DNA of 64,000 bases, taken from NCBI GenBank assembly GCA_046328125.1, contig JAXLXF010000012.1, forward strand, positions 62,001 to 126,000, read 5' to 3'. Within the stretch, counting starts at the first letter, position 1, and every line of letters begins with the position of its first letter. Of the stretch, positions 51,045 to 59,494 are shown in pieces. The translations under genes were made by a program, and so were the position numbers. This DNA is from JADZEM01 sp046328125. Lineage in GTDB: Bacteria > Chloroflexota > UBA6077 > JACCZL01. The notes under the pieces were generated by a model. The model was not told the DNA's origin. It saw only the letters and a list, made by a program, of their open reading frames with translations, and searched no databases.

Positions 51045-52493
51045 TTACGCCACCGCCGGCTCCGCGTCCGGCTCAGGCTCGGACCGGGCGGTCCGTTTCG
51101 GGACCGGTAGCGTCCACGAGATCGCCAGCAGCTGGCCGCCTCCGAACACCACGAACCCCACCGCCACTGCCAGGAACAGCGCCGTCAGACCGCCGCCAAG
51201 CCAGCTCGCCACCAGCCAGCCGCCGCCCGCCGACACCGCCAACCGCGCGAACCCCGCCATCAACGCCCAGACCGTCTTCCCAGTGCCCTGTGAGGCGAAG
51301 TACAGCGCCAGCCCCACCCCGAAGAAGCCGTACGTCGGCCCGACGACCTGGGCGTACAGCTGGCCGACCCGCTGAACGTCCGGGTCCGGGCTGAAGAAGC
51401 CGATCCAGAGCCACGGCGCCACCGCGCTCAGCAGGCCAACACTGCCGGTCGCGGCCGCCGCCAGACCGGCACCCGTCAGGGCGATCCTCCTGGCTCTCGC
51501 AGCCTGCCCGGCCCCCGCGTTCATCCCCACCATCGTCACCAGCGCCGTCCCCATCCCGAACACCAGCGGGATCTGGAGATACTCCAGCCGGGCGCCCGCG
51601 CCGTACCCTGCCAGCGCCAGCGTGCCGTACGCCCCCACCACGCTCGTGACGACCATCACGTTTGCGTTGGTCAGGATCGTGTTGACGGAGCCTGGCAGCG
51701 CCACTTTCAAGATCTCCCAGAACATGCCCGGCCGGAAGCGCGGACGGCCCAGGTGCAGCCGCACCGCCGCCCGCCCCGACAGGATGAACCAGGCCATCAC
51801 CGCCGCGCGGATCGCGTACGAGATCACCAGCGAGGTGCCGCCGCCGGCCACGCCCAGGGCCGGGAACGGCCCCAGCCCGAAGATCAGCAGCGGCGCCAGG
51901 ATCAGGTGCAGGATCTCCCCGCCGACGATGACCTTCGCCGTGAACACCATCTCGCCGCTGCCGCGCAGCACGCTCCCGAGCGTCGCCACCAGCCAGATCA
52001 GGATCGCGCCGGCGAACACCACGTTCGAGTAGGTCAGCGCCGCCGCGAGCGCCCCGCCGGTGCCGCCCATCGACTGGTAGATGGCAGGGCCGAACAGCAA
52101 CGGAATCGTGGTGAAGATAAGGCTGAGCGCCAGCGACATCCACAGCGCGTGCGAGACGATCGCATCGGCGTCGGCGCGGCGGCCTCCGCCCAGCGCCCTC
52201 GCGACCGCCGACGAGACCCCACCGCCAAACCCACCGTTCGACATCGTGGACATCAGCATCCAGACCGGCAGCACCAGCGACACGCCCGCCAGCGCGTCCG
52301 AGCCGAGCCGCGACACGAACAGCGCGTCCGCCGTGCTCGACAGCGCCGAGACGAGCATCGTGACGATGCTCGGGATCGCCAGCTTGAGGACGGTCGGGAG
52401 GATCGGGGCGGTCAGGATCATGCGGGTGCGCGGCGAAACGGCCGGCGCGCCAGTTGCCCGCGCGGCATCAGCCGAGGTCTGCACGGCACGCAT
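51045..52493 (-). CDS. MATE family efflux transporter
   Basis: A 482-residue protein with about twelve membrane helices and MATE signatures: LPTVLKLAIPSIVTMLVSAL, TADALFVSRLGSDALAGVSL, GGFGGGVSSAVARALGGGRR, AAALTYSNVVFAGAILIWLV, and in the second half GSVNTILTNANVMVVTSVVG with AGYGAGARLEYLQIPLVFGM. It exports drugs or metabolites in exchange for Na+ or H+. I chose the ATG at 52493 (MRAVQTSADAARATG), about ten bases after gggggtg; an ATG at 52502 and a GTG at 52544 are alternatives. It stands alone among repeats. Confidence 0.9.
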   Translation of the reverse strand: MRAVQTSADAARATGAPAVSPRTRMILTAPILPTVLKLAIPSIVTMLVSALSSTADALFVSRLGSDALAGVSLVLPVWMLMSTMSNGGFGGGVSSAVARALGGGRRADADAIVSHALWMSLALSLIFTTIPLLFGPAIYQSMGGTGGALAAALTYSNVVFAGAILIWLVATLGSVLRGSGEMVFTAKVIVGGEILHLILAPLLIFGLGPFPALGVAGGGTSLVISYAIRAAVMAWFILSGRAAVRLHLGRPRFRPGMFWEILKVALPGSVNTILTNANVMVVTSVVGAYGTLALAGYGAGARLEYLQIPLVFGMGTALVTMVGMNAGAGQAARARRIALTGAGLAAAATGSVGLLSAVAPWLWIGFFSPDPDVQRVGQLYAQVVGPTYGFFGVGLALYFASQGTGKTVWALMAGFARLAVSAGGGWLVASWLGGGLTALFLAVAVGFVVFGGGQLLAISWTLPVPKRTARSEPEPDAEPAVA

Positions 52494-52591
52494 CGAAGAC
52501 ATCACCCCCTGTGTCCACCACACTTGCTGATTGCAAGCGTCCACAGTGTAGCAGGGTGAGTTTCATTCTGCAAGCGACTCTGTCGTCGGGG

Positions 52592-52631
52592 GTGTGCTTC
52601 AGATCTTTGTGGGCGCGATGAATCGCGCCCC
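52592..52631. repeat. 40-nt dispersed repeat with GCGC palindrome, copy 2
   Basis: gtgtgcttcagatctttgtg then ggcgcgatgaatcgcgcccc: 38 of 40 identical to copy 1 at 43584-43623 (opposite orientation). Followed by two partial palindromes. Confidence 0.9.
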
Positions 52632-52683
52632 GATTCATCGCGCCCCACATCGCGCCCCAGGTGTCTGGCTCAGTCCGGGAAGG

Positions 52684-52933
52684 CCGTGGACTGAAGTCCA
52701 CGGCTCTGGACTTTGGCGTTTCTGAGCGTCTCGCTCCTGGTACGAGCCGTTGGCACGCCGAATTATTCGCAGGTTGGGTGCGATTCCCGTGCAAACCCTG
52801 AAATATTCGCGCAGCGCGCCGCTCCTGGAGCGGTCCGTCTCTTCGAGTCACACCAAGGCGCAAAAGCCACCCGCACACCCCTCCTCGGCCTTGAAAGCGC
52901 CAAAGTCCAGGGACCGTGGACTGAAGTCCACGG
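52684..52933. mobile_element. MITE-like element, 250 bp with imperfect terminal inverted repeats
   Basis: The left end reads ccgtggactgaagtccacgg then ctggactttggcg (52706-52718). The right end is the mirror: cgccaaagtccag (52898-52910) then ccgtggactgaagtccacgg (52914-52933). Each 20-bp tip is itself nearly palindromic. The 180-bp interior has no credible gene. This is the form of a non-autonomous inverted-repeat element; no transposase or clear target duplication was seen. Confidence 0.6.
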
Positions 52934-52972
52934 CTACCATCGCACCGTCGCTACGCGACGGAGAGTGTGGTC

Positions 52973-53025
52973 TCGGCGTCGCAGCGCGACGCCATGATGG
53001 TAGGCGGGGCTTTCAAGCCCCGACG
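52973..53025. repeat. 53-nt dispersed repeat, copy 2
   Basis: 52 of 53 positions identical to 46517-46569, same orientation, 6.5 kb apart. Contains cggggctttcaagccccg. Confidence 0.9.
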
Positions 53026-53072
53026 CCGCGGTTGCACGAACTGGAGCTGCTTCGGGATGGGGCTTCACAGGC

Positions 53073-53945
53073 TCAGGCGTTCAGCACCTCGCGGACCTCG
53101 CGGAGGCGCTGGATGTGGGCATCCGCTCCTGAGAGGCCGCCGCCGCCCGTCGCCACGTGGATGTGCGTCGCGCCGAGTCCCTGCCACTCCTCGTACACCT
53201 TGCGCCACTCATCGGGTGTGCCGGTGCCGGCGTTGATGCGCGGCTCGATGCCGAAGGTGGACGGGTCGCGGCCGGCCTCGCGGAGCCAGCCATGAACCCG
53301 CTCGATCGTCTCGGCAAACGTGCCCTTGCCGTCGATCGGGGCGAGCGGCAGGTAGCCGTCGGCGATGCGGGTGGCCCGCTTGACCGCCGCCTCGGCGGTG
53401 GCCCCGACCCAGACCGGGACCGGGCGCTGGATCGGCAGCGGGCAGATCCCGGCCGCTGTCACCGTGTGGTACTGGCCCTGGTACGAGATCGACTCGTCCG
53501 ACCAGAGCTTGCGCATCAGGTCGATCTGCTCCTCGAAGCGGCGCGCCCGGTTCTTGAAATTCTCGTTGAGCGCCTCGAACTCGACCGGGTTCCAGCCGAT
53601 CCCCAGCCCGAGCCGCAGCTTGCCACCCGAGAGCAAGTCAGCCTCGGCGGCCTGCTTCGCGACGAGGGTCGCCTGGCGCTGCGGCATGATGACGACGTTG
53701 CTGAGCATCCCCAGCTTCGGCGCAACCCCGGCGATGAACCCGAACAGCACGAACGGCTCGTGCACGACGGTGGTGTGCCGCTGCGGGCGAGTCCAGCCCG
53801 GATGCCCGTCGGGATTGGCGCCGACCACGTGGTCAGACGTCACGAGGTGCTCGTAGCCGAGGTCTTGCATCGCCTGGGCGACGTCGCGGATGCTCGCGGC
53901 ATCGGTGGCCATCTCGGTCTGTGGCAGGACGGCTCCTATCTGCAT
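53073..53945 (-). CDS. LLM class F420-dependent oxidoreductase
   Basis: A 290-residue luciferase-like enzyme: MQIGAVLPQTEMATDAASIR, LGYEHLVTSDHVVGANPDGH, PFVLFGFIAGVAPKLGMLSN, AKQAAEADLLSGGKLRLGLG with IGWNPVEFEALNENFKNRAR, and PVPVWVGATAEAAVKRATRI. It uses F420 or FMN to reduce or oxidise a small substrate. Start at 53945 with ggaaggag upstream. It follows the molybdopterin oxidoreductase by 122 bp on the same strand and could be the last gene of that operon. Confidence 0.9.
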   Translation of the reverse strand: MQIGAVLPQTEMATDAASIRDVAQAMQDLGYEHLVTSDHVVGANPDGHPGWTRPQRHTTVVHEPFVLFGFIAGVAPKLGMLSNVVIMPQRQATLVAKQAAEADLLSGGKLRLGLGIGWNPVEFEALNENFKNRARRFEEQIDLMRKLWSDESISYQGQYHTVTAAGICPLPIQRPVPVWVGATAEAAVKRATRIADGYLPLAPIDGKGTFAETIERVHGWLREAGRDPSTFGIEPRINAGTGTPDEWRKVYEEWQGLGATHIHVATGGGGLSGADAHIQRLREVREVLNA

Positions 53946-54067
53946 CGACGGCTCCTTCCTTCTGCGCAGATGTTGGGTGATGGGTTGTGGGTGTTGGGGG
54001 AGTGGCAGGCGTCGGCGCCTCGCACGCTGTAATCCGATTCCGCCACGATTGATTCCCACCCGGGCGA

Positions 54068-56461
54068 CTACTCGGCGGGGCGGACCTGGCAGAGGTACGC
54101 CCGTAGCGGAGCTGAGCCGCTGACCGGATCGATCGGCTCTCTGCCGATCAGCAGGTTGTAGTTCGAGCCGTCGTCGGCGAACGGGTCGTAGGCCGGCGCC
54201 CCGATCTCCTCGCACGCCTGCCACCAGCCGTGCTCGCCGCAGACCACGTTCGGGTCCAGATCGCGGTTCAGGCGTGCCCGCGCCCGCATCGCGCCGTCCG
54301 GGCTCTCCAGGATCACCCAATCGCCTGCCGTGATGCCGCGCTCGGCAGCTACCGATGGGTGGAGCTCCACCTCCGGCTCCGGCGAGCGCCTTCTCAGGCT
54401 CGGGATGGCGCGGTGCTGCGTCTCGCAGAACTGGGTGTTCTTGGCGCAGGTCAGGATCAGCGGGAACCGCTCGGTCAGGTCCGGGCGCGACCTCGGGCTC
54501 ATCATCGGCTCCTGGTAGGTCGGCAACGGTGGGTAGCCGCGCTCCAGCAGCGTCTCCGAGTACAGCTCCACCAGGCTGCTCGGCGTCGCGAAGCCGCGCG
54601 GCACCCCGTTCGACTCCTCGGCGTACTTGCGGTAGCGCGCCTCCAACGGCACCCGGATCCCGCCCGGCTCCGCACGCAACTGTTCCAGGGTCACGCCAGA
54701 CGGCCCGAGATGCTGCCGATACGCCGCGTCCACGTCGCCGTTCCAGAACTGCTCCCCGAGCCCCAGCCGAGCGGCGAGGTCGAACACGATCTCGGCGTCC
54801 GAGCGCGACTCCCCCACCGATGCGACGGCCGCCTGCCGCAGCTGCACGAGCGACTGCGCCTCGGCGCTCACGTCAAACCCGACCTTCAGCCCTTCCCGCT
54901 CGAACGGCGTGTTGGCCGGCAGCACCACGTCCGCCAGCTCGGCGGTCGGGCTCATGAACACGTCGGCGTGGACGTAGAAGTCGAGCGCGGCCAAGGCTTC
55001 TCGGCCCCGGCGACTGTCGGCGTGCGACATCAGCACGTTCGCCCCGAACCCGATCAGCCCGCGAATCTTGTACGGCTTCCCTTCCAGGATCGCCGCGTAC
55101 AGCTCCTCCGAGGTGGTGTGCTGTCCCAGGCCCGGGCCGAGCGGACGCTCCGCGAGGCCGAGGGAGGGCGGGCGCGGCCCAGACGCCGGAATCCCTGCCC
55201 CCACCACGTCCGCGACCGGCACCGCGGGGAGCTGGACGTTGCCGCCCGGCGCGTCGAAGCAGCCGGTCAGCGCGTAGAGCAGGCTGATCGCCCGTGCGAT
55301 CTGGGTCGAGCCGGTCTGCTGCTCGACGCCGCTCCAGGCGAAGTAGGAGACCGGCCGGGCCTCCCAGAGCAGCCGTGCGGCCTCCTCGATCTGCTCGGCC
55401 TGCACGCCGCACGTCTCCGCCACGACTTCTGGCGTGTAGCGTGCGCACGCCTCGGCGATCGAGTCGAACGCGGTCCGGCAGGTGAGCTCACCGTGCGTCG
55501 TCTGCACCGTGTGGACGCCGAGCAGGGCCGACCCGGCTTGCGCGCGCCCGCTATCCTCGTAGCGGCGGGTGGCCGGGTCGTAGGCGAGCGGGCGGTCAGC
55601 AACTACGTCCCAGGCGACGTACCGTGTCGGACTGCCGTCAGCCGAAAGGTCGGACTCCCTGAGCAGAGCGCCGGTGTCGGGGCGCACCAGCAGCGGTCCG
55701 TTCGACCACCGCCGGATGAAGTCGCGGTCGTACCAGCCGCGCTGGATCATCACGTTGGCGATTCCAAGCGCCAGCGCCGCGTCCGTCCCCGGCCGGACCT
55801 GGAGCCAGACGTCAGCCTTCTGGGCCATCCCGATCCGCCGCGGGTCCACCACGATCAGCCGCGCGCCGCGCTTCAGTGCCTTCACGGTGGCGGTGGCGTG
55901 GGAGATCCGGGACAGACTCGGGTTGTAGCCCCAGAACAGGATGCAGCCAGCCTGCTCCAGCTCGGGCATCGGGGTGCCGGGCAACCCCATCCCGGTGCCC
56001 CAGGCGAAGCGCGCGGCGCTCCGTCCCCAGCCGCACAGCTCCATCGAGCCGCACAGGTTGACGCTGCCGAACGCGCGCATCAATCGCTGAATCCAGCCTT
56101 GCGCGTCCGAGATCGCCGACGTAGACGCCGAGACCTGGCTGAACGCGACCGTGTGCGGCCCGCTCTCATCCGCGATCTGGCGCAACCTGCTCGCGGTCAG
56201 GTCGAGCGCCTCGTCCCAGGTGATGCGCTGCCAGCCAGGGTCAGGGTCACCCTTCGGCCGGGTCCGCTTCATCGGGTAGAGCAGCCGGTCCGGGCTGTAC
56301 ACGATCTCAGGCGCCGCTCGGCCTTTGGCGCAGAGGGCGCTGCCGGTCGGGTGGGAGGGGTCCGGCTCCTGGGCGATCAGCCGTCCGTCCTCGACCACGG
56401 CAATCGAGCCGCAGCGCGAGATGCACAGCGCACAGTAGCTCTTGATGCGCCGGACCCCCAC
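54068..56461 (-). CDS. Molybdopterin-dependent oxidoreductase (DMSO reductase family, [4Fe-4S])
   Basis: A 797-residue catalytic subunit. The N-terminus binds a [4Fe-4S] cluster through C10, C13, C17 and C44 (YCALCISRCGS, SALCAKG). The molybdopterin domain follows (WQRITWDEALDLTASRLRQI; ILFWGYNPSLSRISHATATV; GARLIVVDPRRIGMAQKADV; FVHADVFMSPTAELADVVLP-type text at YVHADVFMSPTAELADVVLP). The C-terminal cap ends RFPLILTCAKNTQFCETQHR and VCGEHGWWQA. There is no Tat signal, so it is cytoplasmic, and no electron-transfer subunit is adjacent. Start GTG at 56461, 9 bp from the DUF35 stop. Context suggests oxidation or hydroxylation of an organic acid or CoA-linked substrate. Confidence 0.88.
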   Translation of the reverse strand: MGVRRIKSYCALCISRCGSIAVVEDGRLIAQEPDPSHPTGSALCAKGRAAPEIVYSPDRLLYPMKRTRPKGDPDPGWQRITWDEALDLTASRLRQIADESGPHTVAFSQVSASTSAISDAQGWIQRLMRAFGSVNLCGSMELCGWGRSAARFAWGTGMGLPGTPMPELEQAGCILFWGYNPSLSRISHATATVKALKRGARLIVVDPRRIGMAQKADVWLQVRPGTDAALALGIANVMIQRGWYDRDFIRRWSNGPLLVRPDTGALLRESDLSADGSPTRYVAWDVVADRPLAYDPATRRYEDSGRAQAGSALLGVHTVQTTHGELTCRTAFDSIAEACARYTPEVVAETCGVQAEQIEEAARLLWEARPVSYFAWSGVEQQTGSTQIARAISLLYALTGCFDAPGGNVQLPAVPVADVVGAGIPASGPRPPSLGLAERPLGPGLGQHTTSEELYAAILEGKPYKIRGLIGFGANVLMSHADSRRGREALAALDFYVHADVFMSPTAELADVVLPANTPFEREGLKVGFDVSAEAQSLVQLRQAAVASVGESRSDAEIVFDLAARLGLGEQFWNGDVDAAYRQHLGPSGVTLEQLRAEPGGIRVPLEARYRKYAEESNGVPRGFATPSSLVELYSETLLERGYPPLPTYQEPMMSPRSRPDLTERFPLILTCAKNTQFCETQHRAIPSLRRRSPEPEVELHPSVAAERGITAGDWVILESPDGAMRARARLNRDLDPNVVCGEHGWWQACEEIGAPAYDPFADDGSNYNLLIGREPIDPVSGSAPLRAYLCQVRPAE

Positions 56462-56470
56462 CCCGACCCC

Positions 56471-56929
56471 CTACTTCGCCGGCCGGAACCTGGGCAGCGC
56501 CGTGCCCTCGCCGGTGTGGTGGAACACCAGCTCCACCGCCTGCCCGATTTTCACTGAGCCAGGGTCGCACTCCACGATGTTGGTCATGATCCTCGGACCC
56601 TCAGCCAGCTCTACGTACGCCAGGACGTACGGCACCGGCTCGCGGTACTCCGGCAGGTCGCCAGCGCCACGGTAGTTGACCGTGTACGAGTAGACGGTGC
56701 CCTTGCCAGACGCCTCGGTGGACCAGTCGATGTTGAGCGAGCCGCAGCTCGGGCAGAACGGGCGCGGCCACCAGATCAGGTTGGCGCAGTCACCGCACTT
56801 CGGCAGCAGCAGCTTCTCCTGGGCGGTCGCGTCCCAGAAGATCTTGACCTCCGGCTGCACGAACGGCACCGGAGTCGGCATGCTCGTCTCTTTGGGCTTG
56901 TTCTCGTCTGCCTTGCGCTCATCAGTCAT
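56471..56929 (-). CDS. Zn-ribbon OB-fold (DUF35) protein, thiolase partner
   Basis: A 152-residue protein with a rubredoxin-like Zn ribbon (C45, C48, C59, C62: PKCGDCANLIWWPRPFCPSC) followed by an OB fold (GTVYSYTVNYRGAG, PYVLAYVELAEGPRIMTNIV, GQAVELVFHH). DUF35 proteins form complexes with thiolase-like and hydratase enzymes, e.g. in sterol side-chain breakdown and archaeal HMG-CoA synthesis, where they help channel acyl-CoA. The gene stands 2 bp behind its expected thiolase partner. Start ATG 56929 with gagg ten bases upstream. Confidence 0.9.
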   Translation of the reverse strand: MTDERKADENKPKETSMPTPVPFVQPEVKIFWDATAQEKLLLPKCGDCANLIWWPRPFCPSCGSLNIDWSTEASGKGTVYSYTVNYRGAGDLPEYREPVPYVLAYVELAEGPRIMTNIVECDPGSVKIGQAVELVFHHTGEGTALPRFRPAK

Positions 56930-56931
56930 GA

Positions 56932-58083
56932 CTATGCGTCCTCATGCCCGAGAATGACGGTGCTGCTGCCCATGCGGGTGCCGAGCGAGCCGCCAGTACC
57001 GTGGACCAGCGCGATGTCGCAGTTCTTGACCTGGACGGCCGGGTGGGCGGTCCCCTGCATCTGGCGGACGCCCTCCAGGATCTTCATCATGCCGCCCATG
57101 CCGGGGTGGTTGTTGCAGAGGCCGCCGCCGTCGGTGTTGATCGGCAGCTTCCCCTGGCCGGAGATCAGGTTGCCGTCCGAGACGAACCTGCCGCCCTGGC
57201 CCTTCTCGCAGAACCCGAGGTCTTCCAGCGTCTCGACCACCGTGATCGTGAACGAGTCGTAGATCGAGGCGTACTTCACGTCCGCCGGGGTGACGCCAGC
57301 CTCCTCGAAGGCGCGCGGCCCGCTGAACCGACCGCCCGTGTACGTCAGGTCGATCTTGCCGTTGTTCGAGTGCTTCGGGGCCTCCGCGCAGCCGAGGATC
57401 TTGACCCGCGTCTTACCCAGGCTCTTCGCGATCTCCGGGTTGACGATCACGATGGCGCCGCCGCCGTCCGTCACCACGCAGGTGTCCAGCAGGTGGAGCG
57501 GCGAGCTCAGTAGCCGCGAGTTGACCACGTCCTCAACCGTCACCACCTTCTGAAGGAAGGCGTGCGGGTTGTACTGGGCGTGTTGCGAGGCGGCCACCTT
57601 AACCCAGGCCAGCTGCTCGCTGGTGGTCCCAAACTCGTACATGTGGCGCTGGGCCGCGAGCGCGTACATCGCGATCGTGTTCGTCCCGAACACCTGCTCG
57701 AACGAAGCTTCGGGGTTGGGGGCGGCCCGCATCTGGCGCTCGCTGGCGGGGCGCGCGGCGAGCGAGACCAGCGCCACGCTACAACGCCCGGCGGCAATCG
57801 CCATCGCGGCGTGCCCGATGTGGAAGACCGGTGACGACCCGCCGGTCATCGTCGTGTCCAGCACCTTCAGGTTGTTGAGGCCGAGGTAGTCCGAGAGGGC
57901 GGTGCCGCCCATGCTCAGCTGGCCGGTGTAGAACAGCCCGTCCACGTCGTTCAGGCTGAGGCCGGCGTCCTTGAGCGCCGCGATGCAGACCTCGGCGTGG
58001 ATCTGCGAGACCGACTTGTCCGGCATGCGTCGGCCGGGGTGCTCGTAGCTGCCGACGATGTACGCCTTACCCCTGATGCTCAT
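56932..58083 (-). CDS. Thiolase-like (SCP-x/lipid-transfer type) acyl-CoA enzyme
   Basis: A 383-residue thiolase-superfamily protein: GKAYIVGSYEHPGRRMPDKS, VDTTMTGGSSPVFHIGHAAM-type text at VLDTTMTGGSSPVFHIGHAA, LHLLDTCVVTDGGGAIVIVN, and LPINTDGGGLCNNHPGMGGM with a terminal HGTGGSLGTR motif. As in other SCP-x/Ltp-like members partnered with DUF35, the usual N-terminal nucleophile Cys is replaced (TGGSSP), so it may catalyse retro-aldol or other C-C chemistry rather than classical thiolysis. Next to DUF35 (2 bp) and the fused CoA-transferase (31 bp). Start ATG at 58083. Confidence 0.88.
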   Translation of the reverse strand: MSIRGKAYIVGSYEHPGRRMPDKSVSQIHAEVCIAALKDAGLSLNDVDGLFYTGQLSMGGTALSDYLGLNNLKVLDTTMTGGSSPVFHIGHAAMAIAAGRCSVALVSLAARPASERQMRAAPNPEASFEQVFGTNTIAMYALAAQRHMYEFGTTSEQLAWVKVAASQHAQYNPHAFLQKVVTVEDVVNSRLLSSPLHLLDTCVVTDGGGAIVIVNPEIAKSLGKTRVKILGCAEAPKHSNNGKIDLTYTGGRFSGPRAFEEAGVTPADVKYASIYDSFTITVVETLEDLGFCEKGQGGRFVSDGNLISGQGKLPINTDGGGLCNNHPGMGGMMKILEGVRQMQGTAHPAVQVKNCDIALVHGTGGSLGTRMGSSTVILGHEDA

Positions 58084-58114
58084 CTTCAGATACCCTCACG
58101 GTCATTAAGAAAGG

Positions 58115-59494
58115 TCAGGCCGGGGTGGGGATGCCCGAGACGTCGAGCTCCGTCAGCTCGACCACTTCCTGGGGCGTGAAGCCGTCCGCGACCTCGACCA
58201 CGCTCCAGCTGGTCCCGGACCGCTTGAGGATCGCCAGGTCCGTCACCACGATGTCCACGCACGCCTTGCCCGTCAGCGGGTAGGTGCACTGCTTCCGCAG
58301 CTTCGGGCGGTCCTTGCTGTCGCGGTGCTCCATCATGACGATCAGCGTCTGCTTGCCGGCGATCAGGTCCATCGCGCCGCCGATGCCGCCCTTCTTGACG
58401 TCGGTGACGCTGTAGTTGGCGATGCTGCCTTCCTGGTCGACCTCGTACGAGCCCAGGACGACGTAGTTCAGCCTGCCACCACGCGCCATCTCGAACGCCT
58501 CGACGCTGTCGAAGTACGAGGCGCCCGGCAAGCTCGAGACGTACTCGCCGGCCGCGTTGAAGATGTTCTTGTCCACGGCGTCGCCCTCGACCTGCTCGCC
58601 GTAGCCCAGGATGCCGTTCTCGCCGTGCAGGATGATGTCGCGATCCCCGATGAAGTTGGAGACCAGCGTCGGCATCCCGACCCCGAGGTTCACGTACGTG
58701 CCGTCCTCGAACAGGCCGGCGATGCGGCGGGCCATCTCCAGGCGGGTCCAGCCGGGCTTGCCGTTGTACTCGCGGGGGGCGTCCTTCGGGCGGCGGATCG
58801 CGGGGCGGACCGAGTCTGGCTGGACGGTCGCCTTCACCACGCGGCTGACGAAGATGCCGGGCAGCCCGACGTTCTCCGGGTCGATCTCGCCCACCTCGAC
58901 GATCTCGTCCACCTCGGCGATGACGACCTTCGCGGCCTTCGCGAACGCCGGCGTGAAGTTGCGGTTGCTGCCTCGCAGATCGAGGTTGCCGAGCCGGTCC
59001 GCGCGGTACGCCCGTACCAGCGCAAAATCGACGTTGATCGCCTTTTCGAGGACGTACTGCTTGCCGTCGAATTCGCGCAGCTCCTTGCCCTCGTGGATCT
59101 TCGTGCCGACGCCGACCGGCGAGTAGAAGGCCGGGATGCCAGCCCCGCCCGCTCGCATCCGTTCGACCAGCACGCCCTGCGGCACCAGCTCGACCTCGAG
59201 GGTGCCGGCGTCGATCTGGTCGTCGGCCGGCGTGCGCGGGCCGGGCCGCCACGAGAACGCCGCCACGAGCCTGCTCACCTGCCCCGACGCGACCAGCAGC
59301 ATCGAGCGCAGCTGCCCGACGGCGCCCAGGCCGTTCGTCACAAGCGTCAGGTTCTTGACGTCCTTCTCTTTGGTGGCGACCAGCAGGCTGACGGGGAACC
59401 CGTAGCTGGTGCCGAATCCGGTCACGGCGACCGATGCGCCGTCGGCGAGATCGGCGATGGCCTCTTCCGGGCTGCCGACGATCTTATCGCGCAT
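58115..59494 (-). CDS. Fused alpha-beta 3-oxoacid-type CoA-transferase
   Basis: A 459-residue protein joining both halves of a family I CoA-transferase. Alpha part (about 1-220): DGASVAVTGFGTSYGFPVSL, LTLVTNGLG, MRAGGAGIPAFYSPVGVGT, KAAKVVIAEVDEIVEVGEID. Beta part (about 250-455): RLEMARRIAGLFEDGTYVNL, GVGMPTLVSNFI, the catalytic Glu E292 in ILHGENGILGYGE, and LRKQCTYPLTGKACVDIVVT. It activates an acid by taking CoA from succinyl- or acetyl-CoA. It is probably the first gene of the operon with the thiolase, DUF35 and molybdopterin genes. Start ATG 59494. Confidence 0.9.
   Translation of the reverse strand: MRDKIVGSPEEAIADLADGASVAVTGFGTSYGFPVSLLVATKEKDVKNLTLVTNGLGAVGQLRSMLLVASGQVSRLVAAFSWRPGPRTPADDQIDAGTLEVELVPQGVLVERMRAGGAGIPAFYSPVGVGTKIHEGKELREFDGKQYVLEKAINVDFALVRAYRADRLGNLDLRGSNRNFTPAFAKAAKVVIAEVDEIVEVGEIDPENVGLPGIFVSRVVKATVQPDSVRPAIRRPKDAPREYNGKPGWTRLEMARRIAGLFEDGTYVNLGVGMPTLVSNFIGDRDIILHGENGILGYGEQVEGDAVDKNIFNAAGEYVSSLPGASYFDSVEAFEMARGGRLNYVVLGSYEVDQEGSIANYSVTDVKKGGIGGAMDLIAGKQTLIVMMEHRDSKDRPKLRKQCTYPLTGKACVDIVVTDLAILKRSGTSWSVVEVADGFTPQEVVELTELDVSGIPTPA

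Larger units (their letters stand above)
52494..53072. other. 579-bp intergenic region filled with repeats
   Basis: It holds the 40-nt GCGC repeat (52592-52631), two further half-palindromes (gattcatcgcgcccc and cacatcgcgcccc), a MITE-like element (52684-52933), the ctacgcgacg region, and the 53-nt repeat (52973-53025). No gene is supported. Confidence 0.8.

Noticed and set aside
54230..56557. Long plus-strand open frame (775 codons) over the molybdopterin gene
   Set aside because: Antisense shadow. The minus strand encodes a complete oxidoreductase with its FeS cysteines; the plus frame has only Arg/His/Gly-rich text.
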